Shown one piece after another: positions 44,086 to 53,914 of a stretch of DNA of 64,000 nt; position 1 is the first letter of the stretch, and the number at the start of each line of letters is the position of its first letter. This DNA is from RYN-230 sp963717125 (lineage in GTDB: Bacteria > Actinomycetota > Actinomycetes > Streptosporangiales > Streptosporangiaceae). A program made the position numbers and the translations under genes. The notes under the pieces were generated by a model. The model searched no databases and was not told the DNA's origin. It saw only the letters and a list, made by a program, of their open reading frames with translations. Location of the stretch: positions 124,001-188,000 of the forward strand of contig CAVQVG010000017.1 of assembly GCA_963717125.1 (NCBI GenBank). The letters are read 5' to 3'.

Positions 44086-45267
44086 CTACTTGATGAAGCC
44101 GAGGTAGACGACGCTGAGCAGGCCGAACACGAAGCAGTAGATGGCGAACGGGGTCAGCGTCCGGGTCTGGAAGTACTTCATCAGGAAGCGCACCGACAGG
44201 TACGCGCCGACGAAGGACAGCACGCTGCCGACCAGGATCTGGCCGTGGATCCCGTTGCCCAGCGGCCCGGTCAGCTTGGGCAGTTCCAGCACGCCGGCGG
44301 CCAGGATGACCGGGGTGGCGAGCAGAAAAGCGAACCGGGCCGCGTCCTCACGGGACAGTCCCCGGGTCATGCCCGCGACCATGGTCACGCCGTCCCGGCT
44401 GATGCCGGCCAGCAGCGCGAGGATCTGCGCCGCACCGATGGTGAGGGCCTTCAGGTAGCCCATCTGGACCAGCCGCTCATCCGCCGCGACGGCCTGGGCT
44501 AGTTCCTCCTGGCGCAGCGCCTGGTGACCGGACACCTGCCGGTGCCGGGCCCGGGGGGCCTGCCCCGGCGCCCGGGGCGGGACCTGGCCCGGCCGGTACC
44601 CAGCCTGGCTCGGCTGGTACAGGGCTTCATACGGGTCCTGGTCCGCTCCGTACCCGGGCGGACCAGCCTGGTAGCCGGGCGGACCAGCCTGGTAGCCGGA
44701 CGCGGCGGCCTGGTACCCCGGTCTGGCTGGCTGGTACCCGGCCGGGCCGGCCGCCGGCACGAGTTCCCGGTCCCGCTCGGCGGCCACGGCCTCGTCGGCG
44801 CGGATCGAGGCGCGCGGGCGGAACTTCTCCCCGCAGAACAGGATGATCCCGTTGATGATCAGGAAGACGCCGGCCACGATCGGCTTGCCGAAGATCTCCC
44901 GGAACGGCTTGTCCGCGACGACGCCGACGAGGCCGACCGGGATCGTGGCCAGGATGATCATCCAGGCCAGCCGCTGGTCCCGGGTCCGCACCTGGCGGTG
45001 CCGGATGGAGCTGAAGAACCCGCCGATGATCCGGATCCAGTCCCGCCAGAAGTAGATGAGCAGGGCCAGCGCGGTGGCCACGTGCATGCCGACGATGAAG
45101 GCCAGGTAGGGCGAGGACGCCTCGGATACGTTCAGGTCGCTGGCCCAGCTGCCGCCGATCAGGGCGGGGAGCAGCACGTTGTGCCCCAGGCTGGACACCG
45201 GGAACAGCTCAGATACCCCCTGGATCAGGCCGACGACGGCAGCCTCGAGGTAGGTGATGTGCGACAT
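44086..45267 (-). CDS. uppP: Undecaprenyl-diphosphate phosphatase, copy 1
   Basis: 393 residues from ATG 45267. The BacA-type membrane core has GLIQGVSELFPVSSLGHNVL (where many family members have ISSSGH) and LLAGISRDGVTMVAGM (usually PGISRSG), then four more helices. It would dephosphorylate C55-PP to recycle the lipid carrier for peptidoglycan. A hydrophilic loop of about 100 residues, rich in Gly, Tyr, Gln and Pro with YQAGPPG repeats, sits between the conserved halves. It ends 14 bp from typA, convergent. A paralogue follows immediately upstream. Confidence 0.88.
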   Translation of the reverse strand: MSHITYLEAAVVGLIQGVSELFPVSSLGHNVLLPALIGGSWASDLNVSEASSPYLAFIVGMHVATALALLIYFWRDWIRIIGGFFSSIRHRQVRTRDQRLAWMIILATIPVGLVGVVADKPFREIFGKPIVAGVFLIINGIILFCGEKFRPRASIRADEAVAAERDRELVPAAGPAGYQPARPGYQAAASGYQAGPPGYQAGPPGYGADQDPYEALYQPSQAGYRPGQVPPRAPGQAPRARHRQVSGHQALRQEELAQAVAADERLVQMGYLKALTIGAAQILALLAGISRDGVTMVAGMTRGLSREDAARFAFLLATPVILAAGVLELPKLTGPLGNGIHGQILVGSVLSFVGAYLSVRFLMKYFQTRTLTPFAIYCFVFGLLSVVYLGFIK

Positions 45268-45313
45268 GAAGGCCTTTCCGGTTTGCCCGCCCAAGCCGCC
45301 GGGCTTGGTCGCG

Positions 45314-46390
45314 CTACTTGATCAGGCCCAGGTAGATCACGCTGCCCAGGCCGACTACGAAACAGTAGATGGCGAACGGGGTCAGCGTGCGCGTCTGGAA
45401 ATACTTCATCAGGAAACGCACCGAAACGTAGGCGCCGGCGAAGGACAGCGCGCTGCCGAGCAGGATCTGGCCGTGGATCCCGTTGCCCAGCGAGCCGGTC
45501 AGGTCGGGCACCTTCAGCACCCCGGCGGCCAAAATGACCGGGGTGGCGAGCAGGAAGGCGAACCGGGCCGCGTCCTCCCGGGACAGTCCCCGGGTCATGC
45601 CCGCGACCATCGTCACGCCGTCCCGGCTGATCCCGGCCAGCAGGGCCAGGATCTGCGCCGAGCCGATGATGATGGCCTGGGTGTAGCCGACCGTGGCCAG
45701 CCGCTCGTCGGCCCGCACGGCCAGGGCTATCTCCTCCTGACGCACCGCCTGGTGGGACGGCGGCCGCGACGGCGCCTGGTGGGACGGCGGCCGTGAGGGC
45801 GCCTGGTGGGCGGGCGGCTGGGCCGCGGGTGGGCCGGGGGACCCGGGGCCGGCCGGCACCAGGTCCTGCTCCCGGGCCCGGTCGGCCGCGGCCTCCTGGT
45901 CAGCCTGGACGGACCGGCTGGTGCGGAACTTCTCCCCGCAGTACAGGATCGCCCCGTTGACGATCAGGAAAAACCCGGCCACGATCGGCCGGCCGAAGAT
46001 GACCCGGAACGCGTGCTCGGCGAGCAGCCCGACGATGCCGACCGGAATCGTGGCCAGGATGATCATCCAGGCCAGCTTCTGGTCCCGGGTATCCAGCCGC
46101 ACCCACGGGAAGGCGCCCCGCAGCCGCAGCGAGCTGAAGAACCCGCCGATGATCCGGACCCAGTCCCGCCAGAAGTAGATGAGCAGGGCCAGCGCGGTGG
46201 CCACGTGCAGCCCGACGATGAAGGCCAGGTACGGCGACTCCGGTTTGGCCACGTTCAGGTCGGTGGCCCAGCTGCCGCCGACCAGGGCCGGGATCAGCAC
46301 GTTGTGCCCCAGGCTGGACACCGGGAAAAGCTCGGTTACCCCCTGTACGAGGCCGACCACGGCAGCCTCGAGGTAGGTGATGTGGGACAT
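45314..46390 (-). CDS. uppP: Undecaprenyl-diphosphate phosphatase, copy 2
   Basis: 358 residues from ATG 46390. It is closely similar to copy 1 over the whole membrane core (GLVQGVTELFPVSSLGHNVL, LLAGISRDGVTMVAGM, the same C-terminus ending in IYLGLIK). The central loop is shorter and unrelated: Pro/His/Ser-rich with two APSRPPSHQ units. The two genes are a tandem duplication on the same strand with a 46-bp gap. Divergence is concentrated in the loop, so the loop is probably free to vary. Confidence 0.88.
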   Translation of the reverse strand: MSHITYLEAAVVGLVQGVTELFPVSSLGHNVLIPALVGGSWATDLNVAKPESPYLAFIVGLHVATALALLIYFWRDWVRIIGGFFSSLRLRGAFPWVRLDTRDQKLAWMIILATIPVGIVGLLAEHAFRVIFGRPIVAGFFLIVNGAILYCGEKFRTSRSVQADQEAAADRAREQDLVPAGPGSPGPPAAQPPAHQAPSRPPSHQAPSRPPSHQAVRQEEIALAVRADERLATVGYTQAIIIGSAQILALLAGISRDGVTMVAGMTRGLSREDAARFAFLLATPVILAAGVLKVPDLTGSLGNGIHGQILLGSALSFAGAYVSVRFLMKYFQTRTLTPFAIYCFVVGLGSVIYLGLIK

Positions 46391-46595
46391 GGCAGCCTTC
46401 CGAATCCGCCGGTGCGCAGGTCACATGGTACGGGGCTGGCCCGTAGAACCGGGCGGCTTGGTGCGGCTATTGAACCAAATCTGAACAAAGCCAGCCGCCG
46501 CCCAGGCAGCGTGTCCCAGACCGGCCGGGGAGACCACTGGCGGCGGAGCGCGCTGGGGCGACAGTTACCCGGTGCGGGGCGTTAAGCAGGCGGGG

Positions 46596-47381
46596 TTAGT
46601 TCTTCCTGCCGGGGACCGCGGGGGTGTCCTCGCGGGGGCGGCGGGAGATCTTGCTGCCGAGCCAGACCAGCGGGTCGTACTTGCGGCTCACCACGCGCTC
46701 CTTCATCGGGATGAGCGCGTTGTCGGTGATCTTGATGCCCTCCGGGCACACCTCGGTGCAGCATTTGGTGATGTTGCAGTAGCCGAGGCCGAAGTCGTCC
46801 TGGGCGATCTCCCGCCGGTCGGCCTCGTCGGCCGGGTGCATCTCCAGTTCGGCCACCCGCATCAGGAACCGCGGGCCGGCGAACGCGCGCTCGTTCTCCG
46901 GGTGGTCCCGGATCACGTGGCAGGTGTCCTGGCACAGGAAGCACTCGATGCACTTGCGGAACTCCTGCGGCCGGTTCACGTCCACCTGCTGCATCCGGAA
47001 CTCGCCCAGGCCGATGGACGGGTCCGGGGTGAAGGACGGGATCTCGCGCGCCTTCTCGTAGTTGAACGAGACGTCGGTGACCAGGTCCCGGATCACCGGG
47101 AACGTGCGCAGCGGGGTCAGCGTGATCGTCTCGTCCTCGGTGAACGTGGACATCCGGGTCATGCAGGCCAGCTTGGGCCGGCCGTTGATCTCCATCGAGC
47201 ACGAGCCGCACTTGCCCGCCTTGCAGTTCCACCGCACCGCGAGGTCGCCGGTCTGGGTGGCCTGCAGCCGGTGCAGGATGTCCAGCACGACCTCGCCCTC
47301 GTTGACCTCGACCGTGTAGTCGGCCAGGCTGCCCTGGCCCGCGTCGCCGCGCCATACCCGCAGCTGTGCCTTGTAGCCCAT
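46596..47381 (-). CDS. sdhB: Succinate dehydrogenase iron-sulfur subunit
   Basis: 261 residues. The N-terminal plant-type ferredoxin domain has CKAGKCGSCSMEINGRPKLAC for the 2Fe-2S cluster (shown here in full only over its Cys spacing). The C-terminal part has CIECFLCQDTC and CCTEVCPEGI for the 4Fe-4S and 3Fe-4S clusters. It passes electrons from SdhA to the membrane subunit. Its ATG overlaps the sdhA stop by one base. The organisation resembles mycobacterial Sdh1 (Rv0249c-Rv0247c). Confidence 0.94.
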   Translation of the reverse strand: MGYKAQLRVWRGDAGQGSLADYTVEVNEGEVVLDILHRLQATQTGDLAVRWNCKAGKCGSCSMEINGRPKLACMTRMSTFTEDETITLTPLRTFPVIRDLVTDVSFNYEKAREIPSFTPDPSIGLGEFRMQQVDVNRPQEFRKCIECFLCQDTCHVIRDHPENERAFAGPRFLMRVAELEMHPADEADRREIAQDDFGLGYCNITKCCTEVCPEGIKITDNALIPMKERVVSRKYDPLVWLGSKISRRPREDTPAVPGRKN

Positions 47382-49303
47382 CAGTGTGTCTCCTCTGACG
47401 CGGCCTGGGCCGGCTGCGCAGGCTGGGGCAGCGCGGCGAGTTCCTCGTCGGTCAGGTACTTGCTGAGTTCGCCGGGGTCGAACAGCGAGATCAGGTCATC
47501 GCGCATCGGCGGGATGGGCTGCTGGGTGAGCGACACGCGGTCGCCGTCCAGTTCGCAGATCAGGTTGATCTTGCGCCACTCCGGGTTCATGCCGGGGAAG
47601 TCGTCGCGGGTGTGCCCGCCGCGGCTTTCCTGCCGCTCCAGCGCGGCCTGGGCCACGCAGTCCGCGATCAGCATGATGTTGCGCAGGTCCAGGGCCAGGT
47701 GCCAGCCCGGGTTGTAGGCGGTACCGCCCGCCGCGCTGACCTGGTCCGCTCGTTCGCGCAGCTTCTCCAGCTCGGACAGCGCCGTCTTGATCTCGTCTTC
47801 CCGGCGGATGATGCCGACCAGGTCGCTCATGGTCTGCTGGACTTCCGCGTGCACCGTGTACGGGTTCTCCCCGCCGGTTCGCTCCAGCGGGGCGGTTGCC
47901 TCGGTGTGGGCCGCGGCGACGTCGGCCTCGCTGACCACCGGCCGGGCGCTGCCGCGGCTGGTCACGTAGCTGGCTGCGCCCATCCCGGCCCGGCGGCCGA
48001 AGACCAGCAGGTCGGAGAGGGAGTTGCCGCCAAGCCGGTTGGAGCCGTGCATGCCGCCGGACACCTCGCCGGCCGCGTACAGACCGGGCACCCCGGACGC
48101 GCCGGTGTCCGGGTCCACCTCCACCCCGCCCATCACGTAGTGCTGCGCCGGGCCGACCTCCATCGGCTCCTTGGTGATGTCCACGTCGGCCAGTTCCTTG
48201 AACTGGTGGTACATGGACGGCAGCCGGCGCAGGATCTCCTCGGCGGGCAGCCGGGACGCGATGTCCAGGAACACGCCGCCGTGCGGGGATCCACGGCCCG
48301 CCTTGACCTCCGCGTTGTTCGCCCGGGCCACCTCGTCGCGGGGCAGCAGTTCCGGTGGGCGGCGGTTGTGGTCCGGGTCGGAGTACCAGCGGTCGGCCTC
48401 CTCCTCGGTCTCCGCGTACTGGGCGCGGAACACGTCCGGCACGTACCCGAACATGAACCGCTTGCCCTCGGAGTTGCGCAGCACGCCGCCGTCACCGCGG
48501 ACCGACTCGGTGACGAGCAGCCCGCGCACCGACAGCGGCCAGACCATGTGCGTGGGGTGGAACTGGACGAACTCCATGTTCAGCAGCTTCGCCCCGGCCA
48601 GCAGGGCGAGCGCGTGGCCGTCCCCGGTGTACTCCCAGGAGTTCGAGCTGACCTTGAATGTCTTGCCGATACCGCCGGTGGCCAGCACCACGGCCGGCGC
48701 CTCGAAGACGACGAACTGGCCACGATCCCGGAAGTAGCCGAACGCCCCTGCGATCCGCTCGCCGTCCTTCAGCAGCTCGGTGATCGTGGTCTCCGCGAAG
48801 ACCTTGATCATCGCCTCGGGGTCGCCCAGCTCCCTGGCGTCCTCCTGCTGCAGGGCCACCACCCGCTGCTGCAGCGCGCGGATCATCTCCAGGCCGGTCC
48901 GGTCGCCGACGTGCGCCAGCCGGGGGTACTCGTGCCCGCCAAAGTTGCGCTGGCTGATCTTGCCGTCCTTGGTCCGGTCGAACAGTGCGCCCCAGGCCTC
49001 GAGTTCCCAGACCCGGTCCGGCGCCTCCTTGGCGTGCAGTTCGGCCATCCGCCAGTTATTCAGGAACTTGCCGCCGCGCATGGTGTCGCGGAAGTGCACC
49101 TGCCAGTTGTCGTTCGGGTTCACGTTGCCCATGGCCGCGGCGCAGCCGCCTTCGGCCATCACCGTGTGCGCCTTGCCGAACAGCGACTTGGAGATAACCG
49201 CGGTCTTCTTGCCCGCCTGGCGGGCCTCGATCGCCGCCCGCAGTCCCGAGCCGCCGGCGCCGATCACTACGACGTCGTAGCGGAGCCGTTCGATGTCACT
49301 CAT
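47381..49303 (-). CDS. sdhA: Succinate dehydrogenase flavoprotein subunit
   Basis: 640 residues. The FAD-binding motif VVVIGAGGSGLRAAIEA is at the N-terminus. The histidine for covalent FAD is in KAHTVMAEGGCAAA. Active-site regions include HPTHMVW, RGDGGVLRNSEGKRF and the C-terminal domain ending in PIPPMRDDL. It oxidises succinate to fumarate. Similar enzymes of this SdhA type can run as fumarate reductases, so direction is inferred only from the operon type. Confidence 0.95.
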   Translation of the reverse strand: MSDIERLRYDVVVIGAGGSGLRAAIEARQAGKKTAVISKSLFGKAHTVMAEGGCAAAMGNVNPNDNWQVHFRDTMRGGKFLNNWRMAELHAKEAPDRVWELEAWGALFDRTKDGKISQRNFGGHEYPRLAHVGDRTGLEMIRALQQRVVALQQEDARELGDPEAMIKVFAETTITELLKDGERIAGAFGYFRDRGQFVVFEAPAVVLATGGIGKTFKVSSNSWEYTGDGHALALLAGAKLLNMEFVQFHPTHMVWPLSVRGLLVTESVRGDGGVLRNSEGKRFMFGYVPDVFRAQYAETEEEADRWYSDPDHNRRPPELLPRDEVARANNAEVKAGRGSPHGGVFLDIASRLPAEEILRRLPSMYHQFKELADVDITKEPMEVGPAQHYVMGGVEVDPDTGASGVPGLYAAGEVSGGMHGSNRLGGNSLSDLLVFGRRAGMGAASYVTSRGSARPVVSEADVAAAHTEATAPLERTGGENPYTVHAEVQQTMSDLVGIIRREDEIKTALSELEKLRERADQVSAAGGTAYNPGWHLALDLRNIMLIADCVAQAALERQESRGGHTRDDFPGMNPEWRKINLICELDGDRVSLTQQPIPPMRDDLISLFDPGELSKYLTDEELAALPQPAQPAQAASEETH

Positions 49304-49312
49304 GTATGCCTT

Positions 49313-50104
49313 CTAGAAGAACCGGGGGTCGGAGATGGCGCCGCTGGCCACCAGGCGGATGTAGAGGTCGGTGAACAGCACCCAGAACAGCGAGACCCAG
49401 GCGAACTGCTGATGCTTGACGTTCAGTTTGGAGACCTGGGTCCACATCCAGTACCGGACCGGGTGCTTGGAGAAGTGTTTGAGCCGTCCGCCGACCACGT
49501 GCCGGCAGGCGTGGCAGGACAGCGAGTACAGCCAGAGCAGGGCCGCGTTGACGAGGAGGATCAGCGTGCCCAGGCCCATGTGCCCCCACTGGCCCTGGTG
49601 GTTGCGGAACGCGATCACCGCGTCGGCGGTCAGGATCACGTTGAACACGACCGCGATCCAGAAGAAGTAGCGGTGCACGTTCTGCAGGATCAGCGGCAGC
49701 CGGGTCTCCCCGGTGTACTTGGCGTGCGGCTCGCGCACCGCGCAGGCGGCGGGCGCCCGCCAGAAGGCCCGGTAGTAGGCCTTCCGGTAGTAGTAGCAGG
49801 TCAGCCGGAAGCCCATCGGCCCGCCGATGATGATGATGGCCGGGGTCAGCCAGGTCAGCCACGGGATCCAGTCGAAGCCGGAGCCCTTGGCGCAGGTAGT
49901 GGCCAGGCACGGCGAGTACAACGGCGAGATGTACGGCTTCCAGAAGTAGTCCGCGTTGACCAGGGACGCCCAGGTCAGGTAAATGACCACCACGGCCAGC
50001 GCGGCGGCGTTGATGGCCGGCTGGCGCCACCAGGGGTCCTTGCGCAGGGTGGCTTCCTTGATCTGCGCCCGGGTGCTGGCTGGCGCCTGACTTACCTGCG
50101 TCAT
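49313..50104 (-). CDS. sdhC: Succinate dehydrogenase membrane subunit (Sdh1-type)
   Basis: 263 residues with about five membrane helices: AAALAVVVIYLTWASLV, PWLTWLTPAIIIIGGPMGF, YFFWIAVVFNVILTADAVI and others. Conserved His residues (NVHRYFFW, SCHACRHVVGG) could bind haem. It is a single fused membrane subunit as in mycobacterial Rv0249c, not separate SdhC and SdhD. GGCGGAGACG lies upstream of ATG 50104. It is the first gene of the operon, 9 bp before sdhA. Confidence 0.88.
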   Translation of the reverse strand: MTQVSQAPASTRAQIKEATLRKDPWWRQPAINAAALAVVVIYLTWASLVNADYFWKPYISPLYSPCLATTCAKGSGFDWIPWLTWLTPAIIIIGGPMGFRLTCYYYRKAYYRAFWRAPAACAVREPHAKYTGETRLPLILQNVHRYFFWIAVVFNVILTADAVIAFRNHQGQWGHMGLGTLILLVNAALLWLYSLSCHACRHVVGGRLKHFSKHPVRYWMWTQVSKLNVKHQQFAWVSLFWVLFTDLYIRLVASGAISDPRFF

Positions 50105-50256
50105 CGGTGACGTCTCCGCCCTTGGAACTCAGTGGGGTCGTCTCGCGGCGCAGCGGCAACCCCCGGCCGCTGGGTTCGCGGAAAGCGAAGCGAAACGTTA
50201 GTCAACTGAATACCACCACGAAGCCGGTCAGGGTGTTTCCATCCGTGTGACTCTCA

Positions 50257-52490
50257 CTACATCGCCTGCTTACCTTGGGCCTTACCTTGGGCCCCTACCA
50301 TTCTGAGTGCCTGGTACAAGAAGTCCACCTGGAGCAAAAGCAGGTTTTCGGCCACCTCTTCCTGCGGTGTCATGTGCGTCACGCCGGACAGCGGCAGCAC
50401 GTTGTGCGGCCGCCCGGCGGCCAGCAGCGCCCCGGACAGCCGCAGCGTGTGCGCGACCACGACGTTGTCGTCGGCCAGGCCGTGGATCAGCAGCAGCGGC
50501 CGGCTCAGTTTGGCCGCGCCGGGGATCAGCGAACAGGTCTCGTACGGCCCTGGGTCCTGCCTGGGGTCGCCCAGGTAGCGCTCGGTGTAGTGGGTGTCGT
50601 ACAGCGCCCAGTCGGTGACCGGCGCGCCCGCCACCGCGGCGTGGAACACGTCCGGGCGGCGCAGCACGGCCAGCGCGGCCAGGTAGCCGCCGAACGACCA
50701 GCCGCGGATGGCCACCCGGCTGAGGTCCAGGTCGGGGTGCCGCTCGGCGGCCGCGTACAGCGCGGTGATCTGGTCTTCGAGCACCGGGCCGGCCAGGTCG
50801 TGCCAGACCGCCCGGTCCCAGTCCGGGCCGCGGCCCGGGGTGCCCCGGCCGTCCGCCACCAGCACCGCGAAACCCTGCTCGGCCAGCCACTGCGAGGTCT
50901 GGAAGGCGCTCTGGGCGGCCAGCACGCGTTGTGCGTGCGGGCCACCGTACGGGTCCAGCAGCACCGGCAGCGGGGCCGCGCCGGGCCGGTGCCAGGACGG
51001 CAGCAGCAGCGCGGTCCGGATCTGCCGGGAGCCGGCCGGGAACAGGTCCGGCTGGGGGGCGGGCAGGTGCGGCTGCTCGGCGCGCACGTCGATCTGGGCT
51101 CTGGCGGGTGGCGTGGCTGGGCCTGCTGCTGCGGCTGGCCCGCTTGGTGCGGCTGGTGCGGCTGGGCCTGTGGGCTGGCGTCCTGAAGGACCTGGACCGT
51201 CGGGCCGGGGGCGGTCAGGGTGCGGCTGACCAGCACCGTCGTGCCACCGGACCGGGTGCCGCCGTGCACGCCGCCCGGCTGGCTCAACTCCTCCAGACCC
51301 CGGTCAGGCTGATGGAGCCACAGGCCGATCTCGCTGGGTTCGTCCTGGGACGCGGTGAACAGAACCGTGTCCCCGTCGGCGCCGAGGATGTCGCGGACCT
51401 GCATGGTCGCGGGCGTGACGGGCGCGGCCGTACCGGCGCGGTGCTCGGCGGCGGTGCCCAGCAGCAGCCGTCGCGCCCCGTCCGCGTCGGCCGCCCACGC
51501 GATCCGGCCGTCGCTGGTCCGGGCGGGCACCCCGGACACGATGTCCACCCACTTCGGGTCCGTGTCCTCGCGGAGCAGCGTGGTCTCGCCCGTGGCCGGG
51601 TCGGCCTGGAGCAGCCGCATCCGGCGCTGCTCCCGGCTCTGCACCACGAGCAGCGGCTCGGCCGAACCCCAGCTCACCGTGGCCAGGTAGGGGAACGCGG
51701 CCCGGTCCCAGCCGACCTCGGCCTGGCTGCCGTCCAGCCCGGCCAGCAGCAGCGACACGTCCGCGTTGGCGGTGCCCGCGGCCGGGTAGCCGATGTCGGC
51801 CGGCGCGCGGTCCGGGTTGGCCGGGTCGGCGATGTGCCAGCGCTGCACCGGGCGCTCGTCCACGCGGGCGGTGAGGATGGCCGCGCCGTCGGGCGCCCAC
51901 CAGTAGCCGCGCAGCCGGCCCATCTCCTCGGCCGCGATGAACTCGGCCAGCCCGAACGACAGGCCAGGCGTGCCGCCGGGGTCGGCCAGTACCCGGTCCT
52001 GGCCGGTCCGGACGTCAACCACGTGCAGCGAGCCCGCGGACACGTACGCGATGTGCCGTCCGTCCGGGTCCGGCCGTGCGTCGTGCGCCGGGTGCCGCAC
52101 GCCGATCTCTTGCGGCGGGCCGGCTGGGCTGCCCAGCTCGGCTAGCTCGGTCAGGTAGACGCGACCGCCCAGGGTGAACACGGCCACCCGCAGGTCGCGG
52201 TTGGTGGCGTAGCCGACGATGCCGCCAGCGTGCTCGCGGGCGCGTTCCCGGCGCGCCTTCTCGGCGGCCGGCAGGTCGCCCTCGGCCGCGTCCAGCGCGG
52301 CCGGGTCGGCGACCAGTTCCTCCTGCCCGGTGGCCACGTGCAGCTGCCACAGGCAGGTCAGCGGGTCGGTACCGGTCTTGCTGCGCAGGAAGGCCACCCG
52401 GGTGCCGTCCGGCGCGACGCGGTACGAGCGGGGTACGCCCAGGGTGAACCGCCGGGTCCTGGCCTGCTGCCGGGGAAAGCTCTCGGTCAT
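50257..52490 (-). CDS. S9-family prolyl oligopeptidase / DPP-type peptidase, frameshifted
   Basis: Begins at ATG 52490. The N-terminal beta-propeller-like half includes VPRSYRVAPDGTRVAFLRSKT, SFGLAEFIAAEEMGRLRGYW (DPP-IV-like Glu pair) and GTTVLVSRTLTAPGPTVQVL. In the linker the frame is lost. The peptidase domain lies in another frame from about 51160-51100 onward: LPVLLDPYGGPHAQRV, the Ser nucleophile in RGWSFGGYLAALAV, Asp in HGLADDNVV and His in GVTHMT. Both halves are otherwise intact, so one indel in the Pro/Gln/Ala-rich linker explains the break. Restored length is about 740 residues. It could be a pseudogene or a sequence error. Confidence 0.85.
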
Positions 52491-52520
52491 GCCCCGATCT
52501 TGCCAGTCCGGGCGCCCGGT

Positions 52521-52526
52521 TAGGCT
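52521..52526 (+). promoter_or_regulatory. -10 box of mshB, probably leaderless
   Basis: TAGGCT ends 7 nt before ATG 52534, with no ribosome binding site. The -35 is unclear; TTGCCA at 52500-52505 is only 15 bp away. Confidence 0.4.
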
Positions 52527-52533
52527 GCCGAGC

Positions 52534-53460
52534 ATGGTGCGAGGTGGGCCGGGCGGGCCGCTGCCGGGCGGGCTGCTGCTGGTGCACGCCCATCCGGACG
52601 ACGAATCGATCTATACCGGCGCCACCATGGCCCGGTACGCGGCCGAAGGCGTCCCGGTCACCCTGATCACCTGCACGCTGGGCGAGCTGGGCGAGGTCAT
52701 CCCGGCCGACCTGAGGCAGCTGGCCGCGGACCGGGAGGACCGGCTCGGCCCGTACCGGATCGGTGAGCTGGCCGCCGCGTGCGCCGCGCTCGGCGTGACC
52801 GACCACCGCTTCCTGGGCGGCCCGGGCCGGTGGCGCGACTCCGGGATGATGGGCCTGCCCAGCAACGCCGATCCGCGCTGCTTCTGGCAGGCTGACCTGG
52901 ACGAGGCGGCTCGCGACCTGCTCGCCGTCATCCGCGCGGTGCGGCCGGGCGTCATGATCAGCTACGACGACAACGGCTTCTACGGGCATCCCGACCACAT
53001 CCAGGCGCACCGGGTGGCCTGGCGGGCGTTCCACCTGGCCGCTGATTCGTGCCCGGTGGCCAAGTTCTATGCCATCGCGCTGCCCCGGTCGGTGCTGGCC
53101 GGCGCGATCCGGCTGACCGGCCCGGACGCCTGCCCGGACGCCGGCCCGGACGCGGGCCCGGCGCCGCCGCCCGGCTTCACCGAGGTGAGCTCCCTCGGCG
53201 AGCTGCCGTTCGGCGTCCCGGACGAGCAGGTGACGACCGAGATCGACGCCGCCGGCTACCTGGCCGCCAAGACCGCGGCCATGCGCGCGCACGCCACCCA
53301 GATCGCGGTGCACGAGCCGTTCTTCGCCCTGTCCAACGGCGTCGGGCAACGCATCCTGGCCCGGGAGTACTACACGCTGCTGGCTGGGCCGCGGGGCGAG
53401 CCCGGCCCGGCCGCCCGGGAGACCGATCTGCTCGCCGGGTTGCCGGATGCGTACGTATAA
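52534..53460 (+). CDS. mshB: N-acetyl-GlcN-Ins deacetylase MshB (mycothiol synthesis)
   Basis: 308 residues from ATG 52534. The PIG-L family zinc site is HAHPDDESIYTGATMARY at the N-terminus and GHPDHIQAHRV near residue 150. MshB-like features include CTLGELGEVIP and DHRFLGGPGRWRDSGM. It deacetylates GlcNAc-inositol, the second step toward mycothiol, the actinobacterial thiol buffer. It is divergent from the peptidase gene and overlaps the next gene by 14 bp. A short CPDAGPDAG repeat lies near residue 200. Confidence 0.92.
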   Translation: MVRGGPGGPLPGGLLLVHAHPDDESIYTGATMARYAAEGVPVTLITCTLGELGEVIPADLRQLAADREDRLGPYRIGELAAACAALGVTDHRFLGGPGRWRDSGMMGLPSNADPRCFWQADLDEAARDLLAVIRAVRPGVMISYDDNGFYGHPDHIQAHRVAWRAFHLAADSCPVAKFYAIALPRSVLAGAIRLTGPDACPDAGPDAGPAPPPGFTEVSSLGELPFGVPDEQVTTEIDAAGYLAAKTAAMRAHATQIAVHEPFFALSNGVGQRILAREYYTLLAGPRGEPGPAARETDLLAGLPDAYV

Positions 53461-53914
53461 CCTGCAATCCGTGGACAGCTTGCCGCCGCCGCGCCCGCAA
53501 CGGGACAGCCAGGCCTTCGTAACGGGCGGCGCGTACGCCCTGCTGTTCCTGTTCGGCGCCCTGCTGGGCCTGATCGGCTGCTTCCAGTTCAGCCGGGGCG
53601 CCGGGCCCATCCCGGTGGCCGCGCTGATCCTGGCCGTGCTGGTCCTGGTGACCTGTGTGCTGGGCGCGGCGGGCATGGGCTCCGCGGCGGGCGCGCTGGT
53701 CCCCGCGGCTGGCTGGCTGCTGGTGTCGGTCGTCCTCACGCTGCCCACGCCCGGCGGCAGCGTGATCGTGACCAACACGGCCGCGGGCGGCTGGTACCTG
53801 TACGGCGGGTCGGCATGCGCCGCGGCCGGCGTGATCTACGCGTTCGTCACCCGGAGCCGGACCCGGGTGCGCCGCAGCGCCGGGCCGGCACTGCCGCGGA
53901 ACCTGCGTTCATGA
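53447..53914 (+). CDS. DUF6113-like membrane protein
   Basis: 155 residues from ATG 53447, overlapping the end of mshB. Four predicted membrane helices: AYALLFLFGALLGLIGCFQF, VAALILAVLVLVTCVLGAAG, LVPAAGWLLVSVVLTLP and GGSACAAAGVIYAFV. Small proteins of this type follow mshB in many actinomycetes and are called DUF6113; no function is known. The tail is basic (RSRTRVRRS). The stop overlaps the flavin reductase start (ATGA). Confidence 0.82.
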   Translation: MRTYNLQSVDSLPPPRPQRDSQAFVTGGAYALLFLFGALLGLIGCFQFSRGAGPIPVAALILAVLVLVTCVLGAAGMGSAAGALVPAAGWLLVSVVLTLPTPGGSVIVTNTAAGGWYLYGGSACAAAGVIYAFVTRSRTRVRRSAGPALPRNLRS

